From Myxococcales bacterium (GTDB lineage Bacteria; Myxococcota_A; Bradymonadia; UBA7976; UBA1532), in assembly GCA_020633555.1 (NCBI GenBank), contig JACKDL010000043.1, positions 1 through 41,184 on the forward strand: a DNA stretch of 41,184 nucleotides, written 5' to 3'. Position 1 is the stretch's first letter; every line of letters starts with the position of its first letter. A model generated the notes under the pieces. It saw only the letters and a program-made list of their open reading frames with translations, was not told where the DNA came from and did no database searches. The position numbers and the translations under genes are program-made. Positions 1 through 9,300 of the stretch are shown piece by piece.

Positions 1-1433
1 GCCCCCACGCCGCCATCCGCGTGAAGGCCTACCCCGAGAGCGCCCTCGAGGGGGCCCCCGAGGGCTTCCAGTCGGTGAAGCTGCGCGGCAACGTCATGGA
101 GGGCAGCCAGTACACCGTGCAGGTGGCCCCCGAGGACTGCACCGGCTGCAGCCTGTGCGTCGAGGTGTGCCCGGCCAAGGACAAGCGCAACCCGAAGCAC
201 AAGGCCATCGACATGGTGCCCATGCTGCCGGTGCGCGCGCAGGAGGCGGCCAACTTCGACTTCTTCCTGAACCTGCCCGAGGCCCCGCTGGCCGAGCTGC
301 AGGACAACATCAAGTACAGCCAGTTCCGCCGCCCCCTGTTCGAGTACTCGGGCGCCTGCGCCGGCTGCGGCGAGACCCCGTACGTCAAGCTGCTCACCCA
401 GCTCTTCGGCGACCGGGCGCTCATCGCCAACGCCACCGGCTGCTCGTCCATCTACGGCGGCAACCTGCCCACCACGCCCTACTGCACCAACGACGACGGG
501 CGCGGGCCGGCCTGGTCCAACAGCCTGTTCGAGGACAACGCCGAGTTCGGCCTGGGCTTCCGCCTTGCGGTGGACCAGCTCAACGCCCACGCCAAGACCC
601 TGCTGGGCGCGCTGGCGCCCAAGCTCGACGACGAGCTCGTGGCCGCCCTGCGGGGCGCCGAGCAGGGCGACGACGCCGGCATCGACGCGCAGCGGGCGCG
701 GGTGGAGGCCCTGCGCGGCGCGCTGGCCCCGCTGGCCGGCGATCCGCAGGCCAAGGCGCTGCTCGACATCGCCGACTACCTCGTGCGCAAGAGCGTGTGG
801 ATCGTGGGCGGCGACGGCTGGGCCTACGACATCGGCTACGGCGGCCTGGATCACGTGCTGGCCAGCGGCAAGGACGTGAACATCCTGGTGCTGGACACCG
901 AGGTGTACTCGAACACCGGCGGTCAGGCCTCGAAGGCCACCCCGCTGGGGGCCGTGGCGAAGTTCGCGGCGGACGGCAAGGGCCTGGGCAAGAAGGACCT
1001 GGGCGTGCTGGCCATGATGCACGACCACGTCTACGTGGCCCACGTGGCCATCGGCGCGAAGGACGCCCAGACCTACAAGGCCTTCCGCGAGGCCGAGGCT
1101 TGGCCGGGTCCGTCGATCATCATCGCGTACAGCCCGTGCATCGCCCACGGCTATGACCTGAAGCACGGCGGCACCCAGCAGAAGATCGCGGTGGAGACCG
1201 GCTATTGGCCGCTGTACCGCTTCGACCCCCGGCGGGTGGCCGAGGGCCTGCCGCCCCTGATGCTCGACAGCAAGCCCCCCAAGGGCGACATCGGGCAGTT
1301 CACCCGCAACGAGACCCGGTTCCGCATGTTGATGCAGAAGAACCCCGGCCGGGCCAAGGCCCTGCTGGAGCAGGCCCAGACCGATGTCCAGCGGCGCTTC
1401 GACTTGCTCGTGCGCCTGGCGCAGGAGAGCTGA
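1..1433 (+). CDS. nifJ: Pyruvate:ferredoxin (flavodoxin) oxidoreductase, C-terminal part (5' end outside window)
   Basis: Oxidative decarboxylation of pyruvate to acetyl-CoA with reduction of ferredoxin or flavodoxin, in the cytoplasm. The reading frame is open from the first bases of the window, so this is the C-terminal ~475 residues of a protein normally near 1200. Seen: a ferredoxin-type 4Fe-4S motif CTGCSLCVEVCP (about 138-173), then the thiamine-diphosphate domain starting with SGACAGCGETPY. This domain contains GDGWAYDIG (about 811-837) and NTGGQASKATPLG, which are hallmark PFOR TPP/Mg-binding segments, and it ends with a typical helical tail. The stop lies 3 bp before the next ATG, so the two genes are almost certainly co-transcribed. 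The N-terminal domains and the first 4Fe-4S cluster cannot be seen here. An in-frame GTG at 21 is internal, not the start. Confidence 0.95.
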   Translation, partial: PHAAIRVKAYPESALEGAPEGFQSVKLRGNVMEGSQYTVQVAPEDCTGCSLCVEVCPAKDKRNPKHKAIDMVPMLPVRAQEAANFDFFLNLPEAPLAELQDNIKYSQFRRPLFEYSGACAGCGETPYVKLLTQLFGDRALIANATGCSSIYGGNLPTTPYCTNDDGRGPAWSNSLFEDNAEFGLGFRLAVDQLNAHAKTLLGALAPKLDDELVAALRGAEQGDDAGIDAQRARVEALRGALAPLAGDPQAKALLDIADYLVRKSVWIVGGDGWAYDIGYGGLDHVLASGKDVNILVLDTEVYSNTGGQASKATPLGAVAKFAADGKGLGKKDLGVLAMMHDHVYVAHVAIGAKDAQTYKAFREAEAWPGPSIIIAYSPCIAHGYDLKHGGTQQKIAVETGYWPLYRFDPRRVAEGLPPLMLDSKPPKGDIGQFTRNETRFRMLMQKNPGRAKALLEQAQTDVQRRFDLLVRLAQES

Positions 1434-1436
1434 ACG

Positions 1437-2438
1437 ATGGCGGTGGATCTTTCGACGACCTGGATGGGGCTGGAGCTCGACGGGCCCATCGTGGCCGGCG
1501 CTTCGCCGCTGACGGACAACCTGGAGTCGGTGCAGCGGCTGGTGGACGCGGGGGCCTCGGCCATCGTCACCCAGAGCCTCTTCGAGGAGCAGCTCACCGA
1601 CGACCAGATGGCCTTCTTCACCCACACCGAGGGGGTGGCGGAGACCCACGGCGAGGCCCTGGACTACTTCCCGGCCTACGACGACGTGGCCCTGGGGCCC
1701 GACGCGTACCTGAAGCACATCGAGACCTTGAAGAAGGCCGTCGACGTGCCGGTGATCGCCTCGCTGAACGGCATCACGCCGGGCGGCTGGGTGCGCTACG
1801 CCAAGTACCTGGTGGAGGCCGGCGCCGACGCCTTGGAGCTGAACGTCTACTACGTGGCCAGCGAGCCCACCGAGTCCCCTGAGGAGGTCGAGTCACGCTA
1901 CCTGGAGATCCTGCGGGGCGTGCGGGCGGCGGTGGACGTGCCGTTGGCCATGAAGATCGGCCCCTACTTCAGCTCCACCGGCCACCTCGCGTCCCGACTC
2001 GCCGAGGCCGGCGCCAACGGCCTGGTGGTGTTCAACCGGTTCTTCCAGCCGGACCTGGACATCGAGGAGCTGGAGGTGAAGCCCGCCCTGCACCTGAGCC
2101 ACCCCAGCGAGCTGTTGCTGCGCCTGCGCGCCGTGGCTGCCATGTACGGCCGGGTGGATCTGGACTTCGCCATCACCGGCGGCGTCCACGACGTGGAGGA
2201 CGTGATCAAGGGGCTGATGGTGGGCTCGAACACCGTGCAGATGGTGTCGGCGCTGCTGAAGAAGGGCCCCGAGCACCTGAAGGCCGTGCGCGAGGGCCTG
2301 GTGACCTGGCTCGAGGCGCACGAGTACGAGAGCGTCGAGCAGATGATCGGCTCGATGAGCCTGGCCCGGGTGCCGGATCCGGCCGCGTTCTCGCGGGCGA
2401 ACTACCGGAAGATCCTGGGGACCTTCCACAAGTACTGA
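1437..2438 (+). CDS. Dihydroorotate dehydrogenase-like flavoprotein (PFOR-associated)
   Basis: A 333-residue TIM-barrel protein of the dihydroorotate dehydrogenase family, in the subgroup usually annotated 'dihydroorotate dehydrogenase-like' and often found beside nifJ. Seen: an N-terminal GPIVAGASPLT segment, SLNGITPGGW (around residue 105), ELNVYY with N136 in the family's substrate/FMN region, KIGPYFSS with the FMN-contacting Lys, and a C-terminal phosphate-binding TGGVHD followed by GSNTVQMVSAL. The start ATG follows the PFOR stop by 3 bp, with AGGAG at 1423-1427. The neighbour suggests a role linked to pyruvate or ferredoxin metabolism rather than pyrimidine synthesis, but the true substrate of this subgroup is not evident from sequence. 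GC-rich hairpins follow the stop. Confidence 0.9.
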   Translation: MAVDLSTTWMGLELDGPIVAGASPLTDNLESVQRLVDAGASAIVTQSLFEEQLTDDQMAFFTHTEGVAETHGEALDYFPAYDDVALGPDAYLKHIETLKKAVDVPVIASLNGITPGGWVRYAKYLVEAGADALELNVYYVASEPTESPEEVESRYLEILRGVRAAVDVPLAMKIGPYFSSTGHLASRLAEAGANGLVVFNRFFQPDLDIEELEVKPALHLSHPSELLLRLRAVAAMYGRVDLDFAITGGVHDVEDVIKGLMVGSNTVQMVSALLKKGPEHLKAVREGLVTWLEAHEYESVEQMIGSMSLARVPDPAAFSRANYRKILGTFHKY

Positions 2439-2442
2439 CTTT

Positions 2443-2518
2443 TCTGGGGGGCTGGCTGCGCCCCCCCAGACCCCGCGGGAAATGCCTGGGGGGGCTGGCT
2501 GCGCCCCCCCAGACCCCC
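2443..2518 (+). terminator. Doublet of GC hairpins after the DHOD-like gene (terminator-like)
   Basis: Two near-identical ~30-base units (2444-2474 and 2486-2517) share GGGGGGCTGGCTGCGCCCCC followed by CAGACCCC. In each, a run of G pairs with a run of C (TCTGGGGGG with CCCCCCAGA in the first) around a CTGGCTGCG loop. They start 5 bp after the stop codon, where a transcription terminator would be expected, but there is no T-tract. A Rho-independent function is therefore unproven, and the pair could equally be a dispersed repeat. Confidence 0.4.
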
Positions 2519-2673
2519 CACCACGGCGGCTCAGGGCTTCGCCCCTCGCCGGCGTGCTTGGCCACGTCTTCGACGGTAGCGTTCGGCTCGGCCAGGGGGC
2601 CTCGCCGCGGGAGTGACCGCTGTCCAACGACGGTTGCGGAGTGCGCCATTCGGCGCGCGAGCCTGGGGGGCTT

Positions 2674-2755
2674 GGCGTCCGCGGCGAGCGGCCACCCGCA
2701 GCCGAAGGGGTAGACCGGCGCCAGCCGGTCTACCCCGACACACACCGCCCGTCCC
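2674..2755 (+). repeat. Intergenic repeat element, copy 1, with a perfect 13-bp hairpin
   Basis: First copy of an ~80-bp element repeated 305 bp downstream with only about three mismatches in the core. It contains a perfect inverted repeat at 2707-2736: arm GGGGTAGACCGGC, loop GCCA, arm GCCGGTCTACCCC. Weaker similarity between the copies continues about 100 bp further (shared CCTGGCGAAGG and CCACCTGGC blocks). The stretch 2439-3332 has no convincing gene, and these repeats are its main content. Confidence 0.75.
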
Positions 2756-2918
2756 CACATGACCACCAGCCTTCCGACCTAAACCATCCAAGCCACCTGG
2801 CGAAGGCCGCTGACGCCCACCTGGCCAACAACGCCCCGATCCTCAACTTCTCCCACCCCCTTCGATTCGCCGCGACGGAGCGGGCGCCGGGTTGGCCGGC
2901 GATGGGGCGCCCGCAGGT

Positions 2919-2947
2919 GCCTGGGTGCGGCAGCGCCGCACCCAGGC
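2919..2947. repeat. Perfect 13-bp inverted repeat with 3-base loop
   Basis: Arm GCCTGGGTGCGGC, loop AGC, arm GCCGCACCCAGGC, with no mismatch. It lies between the two copies of the 80-bp repeat element but is unrelated to their hairpin in sequence. It could be an RNA hairpin, a terminator without a T-tract, or a REP-like palindrome. Confidence 0.7.
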
Positions 2948-2978
2948 GCCGAGGATTTGCCCCTGAGCCGGCCAGCCC

Positions 2979-3060
2979 GGCGTCCGCGGTGCGCGGCCAC
3001 CCGCAGCCGAAGGGGTAGACCGGCGCCAGCCGGTCTACCCCGACACACACCGCTCGTCCT
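2979..3060 (+). repeat. Intergenic repeat element, copy 2, with the same 13-bp hairpin
   Basis: Second copy of the element at 2674-2755, offset by exactly 305 bp. The hairpin at 3012-3041 is identical to copy 1 (arm GGGGTAGACCGGC, loop GCCA). Flanks diverge gradually rather than ending sharply, which fits an old local duplication better than a recent mobile insertion. Confidence 0.75.
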
Positions 3061-3165
3061 CACCTGGCCAAGAGCATCCCGATCCAAACGACCCAAACCC
3101 CCTGGCGAAGGTCGCCAACCCCACCTGGCACAGCGCAGCCCCCCCCAAATCAACTTCCCAGTTCA

Positions 3166-3179
3166 TGAACGGCCGTTCA
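3166..3179. promoter_or_regulatory. Candidate TetR-type operator upstream of the fatty acid synthase operon
   Basis: The 14-bp sequence TGAACGGCCGTTCA is a perfect palindrome and overlaps a second 10-bp one, GTTCATGAAC (3161-3170). Symmetric GAACG/CGTTC half-sites are typical of TetR/AcrR-family operators. It lies 154 bp before the preferred GTG start of the FAS gene and inside the only long leader of the operon. In corynebacteria and mycobacteria, FAS-I expression is controlled by FasR, a TetR-family protein, so such control is plausible here. No TetR gene is present in the window. Confidence 0.45.
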
Positions 3180-3332
3180 GCCGTGCCTTCGCCCCGGTGT
3201 GGGCCTGGGTGCGCAGCCCACTTCGCACCGTGCGCACCATGGACGTCGCAAACCCAGCAACGGCGGGACTGCGGGTCCTGGCCCGGCCCTTGCTGGGGCC
3301 GCGCGCCGTTCAAGCCAAGGAAGAGGTGCGTC

Positions 3333-6300
3333 GTGGTCGCGAGCCGTGGGGAGTGGGTGCAGCCGGGGGGCTGGCCGGGGGTTCGAGTGCTGGTGCCGGC
3401 CGATGAGGCGGGCGTGGTTCGAGCCCTGTGGGCCGCGGTGCCGGGGGGCCTGGACGAGGCGGCGGCGGGCGCGGCGTTCCTGCGGGCGGTGACGGGGCAG
3501 GTGGCGGACACCACGCGGCTGTCGCTGGCGGAGCAGCTCGGGTTGCTGGACCACCCGGCGCCGGCGCCTGCGTCCGCGTTTGCGCAGGCGGCCTTCGCGG
3601 GTGAGCTGACCGTGGCCGTGAGCTTCGGCGGGCAGGCGCAGGCCTGGATCGAGGAGCTGGCGGGGCTGTGGGCGCTGCCCGAGGCGCGTCCGGTGATCGA
3701 GGCCGCGGCCGACGCGCTGGCGGACGAGCTGGCGGGGCCGGCGCGGCTGATGGGGCTGCACCCGTTCGGCCTGGAGGTGCGTCGCTGGATCGAGGATCCG
3801 AGCAGCCGGCCGCCCGCGGCGGCGCTGGCGGACGGGCCCGTCTCGCAGCCCATGATCTTCGTGACGCAGATGGCGCAGCTCGCGGCGCAGCGGCGGCTGG
3901 GCCTGGCCAGCGAGGCCATCGACCAGTGGGCGGACGTGGCCACGGGGCACTCGCAGGGCATCGTGTCGGCGCTGGTGGCGGCCGAGGGGCACGGCCCCGA
4001 GCGGCTGGCGGCGCGCACGGCGCAGGTGGCTCGCCTGCTGATGTGGCAGGGCATCGAGATGCAGGTGTCGTGGGGCCGCGGCCCCAGCGACGCGCCCATG
4101 GTGGCGGTGTCGGGCTGGGACCGGGCGCGCCTGGCGGCGCACCTGAAGGGCCTGGACGCCGGCATCACCCTGACCAACACGGCGGACCGGTTCGTAGTGA
4201 GCGGGACGCCCGCCGCCGTGGCGCAGCTTCAGGTGCGCATCGCCCAGACGGTGGCGAAGGCCGAGGCGGCGAACGCGAAGTCGCTGGGGCTGCAGGAGCC
4301 GGCGCCGGTGGTGGAGCCCCTGGCCACGTCGGCGCCGTTCCACTCGCGCTGGATGGCCGACGCGGTGCGGCCCATCCAGGCCCACGCGGCGCGGCTGGGG
4401 CTGCGCTTCGACCCGGCGGCGCTGCAGATCCCGGTGCTGCGCTACGAGGACGGCCAGCCCTGGGACGGCACGCCCGATCTGTTCGAGTCCATGTGCCTGC
4501 ATCCGGTGGATTGGCAGACCACCTGCCGCGCGCTGGCAGCCCGCAAGGTCACCCACGTGGTGGACCTGGGTCCCGGCGGCGGCGTGGCGGCCCTGGCGGG
4601 GTTGAACCTGGCGGGGCAGGGCGTGCGGGTGGTGGCGGCGGCGGAGCGCAACGGGCAGGCGACGCTGAGCGCTGCGGATCCCGCGGCCTTCGCCACACCC
4701 GCGACCTGGGCGAGCCTGGCGCCAGTGGCCGAGCGGGGCGAGGGCGGTCTGAAGCTGCGCAACCGCTTCACGGCGCTCACGGGCTGCCCGCCGGTGTTCC
4801 TGCCGGGCATGACGCCCACCACCGCCGACACGCCCATCATCGTGGCGGCGGCCAACGCGGGCCTGTTCGCCGAGCTGGCGGGCGGGGGCCAGCCCACCGA
4901 GGCCATCCTGCGCAAGCGGGCCGCCCGGCTGCGTGAACAGCTTGCGCCGGGGGCGGGCTACGTCTTCAACGCCCTGTACCTGGACCCCTACCTGTGGGGC
5001 CTGCACCTGGGCCGCGACAAGCTGGTGCTACGGCTGAAGGCCGAGGGGCACCCCATCGACGGGGTGACCGTGTCGGCGGGGCTGCCGCCGGTGGACGAGG
5101 CGGTGGCGCTGCTGGCCGAGTGGCGGGCGGCGGGCATCACCCGCAACAGCTTCAAGGCGGGCAGCGACGCCCAGATCGAGCACGTGCTGCGCATCGCGGA
5201 CGCCGACGGCGGCGACGTGATCCTGCAGGTGGAAGGGGGCCGCGCGGGCGGGCACCACGGCTTCCACGACCTGGAGGGCATGCTGCTGCGCTGGTACGCC
5301 CGCATCCGGCGCCGGCCCAACGTGGTGCTGGCGGTGGGCGGCGGCGTGGGCGACGGCGCCCGGGTGAAGGCGCTGCTGGACGGGACGTGGGCGCAGGCGC
5401 ACGACCGCCCGGTGATGCCGGTGGACGCGGTGTTCGTGGGCACGGTGGCCATGGCCTGTGCCGAGGCCGAGACGGCGCCGGCGGTGAAGCGGGCGCTGGC
5501 GGCGGCGCAGGGCAGCCCGAAGCTGCTGGGTCGCGGGCAGGTGGACGGGGCGGTGCGCTCGGGGCGCAGCGGCCTGGGCGCCGACATCCACTACCTGGAC
5601 AACCACGCGGGCCGGGTGGCGGCCCTGCTGGACGAGGTGGCGGGCAACCCCCAGGCGGCCGCGGCGCGACACGCCGAGATCGCCGCTGCGCTGGCCCCCA
5701 CGGCGAAGCCGTGGTTCGGCCCGCTGGACGGCACCTACCGGGCGCTGCTGGACCGGCTGGTGGATCTGATGGCCCTGGGCCGGGGCGGCGAGTTCGAGGA
5801 CGGCGTGTGGCTGGCGGCCGATCACCGCGCCCGCTTCGGCGACACCCTGCGCCGGGCCCTGCAGCGCTGCGAGTGCGCCGGCCCGCTGCCCACCAACGCC
5901 GACCTCGATGATCCCCGCGCGGCCGTGCAGCGGGCGGCCCAGCGCTGCCCGGCGTTGGACAGCCGCCGGGTGCTGCTGGAGGACCAGCGCTGGTTCGTGG
6001 AGTCGGTGTGCAAGCGCCCCGGCAAGCCCGTGCCCTTCGTGCCGGTGATCGATGGCGACGTGCACCGCTGGTTCACCCGCGACGCGCTGTGGCAGAGCCA
6101 CGATCCGCGCTTCGACGCCGAGGGCGTGCTGGTGATCCCGGGGCCCACGGCGGTGGCGGGCATCGACCGGGTGGATGAGCCCGTGGCCGAGCTGTTCACG
6201 CGGCTGATGGCGCCGGCGATCCAGGGCGCCCCCCAGCGGGCCGGGCACACCGAGGATCCGGTGGCCACCGCCCACGCGGCCGACACCGTGACCTGGGCCG

Positions 6301-9300
6301 GCGCGACGGTGCTGAACCCCGTGCCGGCGGCGCTGGCGGCGGGCGCGGGCCTGCGCCAGGCGGGGCAGGGCGCGCGGCTGCGGCTGACCCACCGCGATCC
6401 GCAGGGCGGCGAGCACGGCCTGGCGCTGGACCTGGCGGTGGACGCCGATCGGGGCCGGGTGGCGGCGCCGGGGGCGGCCGCCGAGCTGCGGCGGTTCTAC
6501 CGCGGGCTGCTGCCCCAGCGGCTGGTGGTGGATGCGGCACAGGTGGCGGCCTACCGCCGGGCCACCCGCGATCACGGGCCCCAGGTGCCGCTGCAGATCC
6601 TGTTCGCGGCGGCGCTGCCGGCCCTGCTGCGGGCGGTGCTGGACGAGGCGGTGGGCGCCGATCCGCTGTCGCTGCTGCACGCCGAGAGTGTGGTGCGCCG
6701 AGAAGGGCCCTTGGCGGCGGCCGAGGTGGCGGTGCACCTGGACGGGGTGACCGCCGTGGACGGCCCGGGCGGGCGCCAGATCCGCGCCTGGGCCACCGCG
6801 CGCCAGGGCGACGCCGTGGTGGGGCGCCTGGAGCAGGTGTTCCTGGTGCGCCGGGCCGAGGGGCAGGCGCCCGCAGGTGACCTGTTTGAGGCGGTGACGG
6901 TGGATCACGGCACGCCGCTGGCCCGGCCGCGGCGGGTGCTGGATCACGCGGTGCTGTACGCGCCGGTGGACATGGCGGCCTTCGCGGTGGCCTCGGGCGA
7001 TCTGAACCCCATCCATAGCGACCCGGCGCTGGCGGCGCTGGCCGGCCTGCCCGCGCCCATCGTGCACGGGCAGTGGACGGCGGCGGCGGCCGGGGCCCTG
7101 CTGGGCAGCCTGCAGGCGGTGCGGGCGCGGTTCCTGGCGCCGGTGGCGCTGGGCGCGAAGCTGACGGTGACCGCCGACGTGGTGGCCCGGTTCGAGGGGG
7201 CCGAGGTCATCGACGTGACCGTGGCCGACGAGCGGGGGCCGGTGGTGGCGCTGACCGCCCACCGGGCCGCGCCGCCCACGGCGGTGGTGTGCCCGGGCCA
7301 GGGCTGCCAGACCCAGGGCATGGGCCAGAAGGCCCGCGAGCGGTCGCCGGCGGCCGACGCCGTGTGGCGCCGGGCGGACGCCCACACCCTGGCCACCCAC
7401 GGCTTCTCGCTGGTGGAGGTGGTGCGCGACAACCCCAAGGCCCTGGTGGTGAAGGGCGAGTGGGTGCGTCACCCCGAGGGCGTGCTGCATGTCACCCAGT
7501 TCACCCAGGTGGCCCTGACCGTGCTGGCGGTGGCCGGGGTGGCCGAGCTGCGCGAGGCGGGGGCCATGCCGCCCGATGCGCTGTTCTGCGGGCACTCGGT
7601 GGGCGAGTACAGCGCCCTGTCGGCCATGACCGAGGTGCTGCCCCTGGAGGCCCTGATCGACGTGGTCTACCACCGCGGCCTGACCATGCAGCACTTCGTG
7701 CCGCGGGACGCCGAGGGCCGCAGCGACTACGGGATGGGGGTGATCCGCCCCAACCTGGCGGGGCTGAGCGAGGCGCAGGCGCTGGCGCTGGTGGAGGCGG
7801 TGCGGGTCGAGGCGGACGCCCCGATCTACGTGGTGAACCACAACGTCCGCGGCCGGCAGTACTCGGTGGCGGGCCACCTGCGCGGCCTGGCGGCCCTGGC
7901 GACGAAGCTGCCCCCGAAGGCGTGGGTGCCGCTGGTGGGCATTGACGTGCCCTTCCACTCGCCCCTGCTGGCGGACGGGGTGCCGGCCTTCCGCGAGACG
8001 CTGGAGCGCTGCATCCCGCACGACCTGGCCATGGACAGCCTGGTGGGCCGCTACGTGCCCAACCTGGTGGCGCGGCCCTTCGAGCTCACCGCCGACTTCG
8101 TGGACGCGGTGGTGGCGGTGACCGGGCACCCGCTGGACGCCCTGCGGGCCGACCCCGCCGCCCACGGCCGCGCGCTGCTCATCGAGCTGCTGGCCTGGCA
8201 GTTCGCCTCGCCCGTGCGCTGGATCGAGACCATGGACCTGCTGATCGCGCAGGTGGACCGGGTGGTGGAGATCGGACCGGCGGCGGCGCCGGTGCTGGGG
8301 CGCATGTTCCAGAGCACCCTGCGTGGTGGCGCGGGGCACCTGGAGATCCTGCACGCGGCGGCCGAGCCCGACCGGGTGATCGGCACCGGGCCCGAGGTGG
8401 ACGAGGAGCCCGAGGCCGAGGTCGAGGCGCCGGCGGCGCCCGTGACCCAGGCGGCGCCGGTGGCCCAGGCGGTTGCTCCGGTGGCTCAGGCCGAGATCGA
8501 GGACGCCGCCTTCACCGTGGATGACGCCCTGCGGGCGCTGGTGGCGCTGCAGCTCGGCCAGCCCCTGGCGGCGGCCGACGGCGAGCGCAGCCTGGACGAG
8601 CTGCTGGGCGGCAACTCGGCCCGGCGCAACCAGGTGCTGCTGGACCTGGGCCAGGAGTTCGGCGTGGGGGCCATGGACGGCGCCCACGAGCAGCCCCTGG
8701 GGGCGCTGGCGCAGGCGGTGGCCCAGGCCACCCGCGGCCGCTACAAGCACCCGGGCGCCTACCTGAAGGCGGCGCAGGACGCGGCGCTGAAGGGCCTGGG
8801 CAGCTCGCGCAAGAAGGCCGAGGCCGAGCTGGAGCGGCGGTACGGGCTGCCGGCGGGCCGGCGGGCGGCGGTGCTGACCGTGCTGGCCGCCGAGGGCGGT
8901 AGCCTGGCCGAGGCGGTGGCCACCTACGGCCGCCGGGTGGGCCGGACCTTCGCGGAGGTGCAGGCCGGCGCGGCGGCGGGCGGCGGCGCCGGGGCCGTGG
9001 GCGGCGAGGCCACCGAGGTGGCGCAGGGCCGCTGGCGGGCGCTGGCCCGGGCGGCGCTGGCGGCGGGCGGGCTGGACCCGACGCTGCTGGACCGGCCGGC
9101 CCCCGAGGTGGCGGCCGAGCCCGAGGCCGAGGCGGGGGCCGACGTCTTCGATCCCGCCAAGCACGTGGCGTTCACCGCGGCCGAGCACTGGGCCCGGGCG
9201 GACGCCCTGCGGCTGGCCTTTGCCCTGGACCGGGGCGAGGCGGTGGATCTGAGCCCGCTGGTGCGGCTGGCCTCGCCGGCGCTGCTGGCGGTGCTGGACG

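Noticed and set aside
2641..3018. Small open frames in the intergenic region
   Set aside because: They run through the hairpins and repeats, lack ribosome binding sites and encode Pro/Arg-rich sequence without homology; both strands give similar frames, as expected by chance at this GC content.
3165..3332. N-terminal extension of the FAS from ATG 3165
   Set aside because: Its 56 residues are Cys/Arg/Pro-rich and unlike the family, the ATG lies in a palindrome, and GTG 3333 has a strong ribosome binding site.
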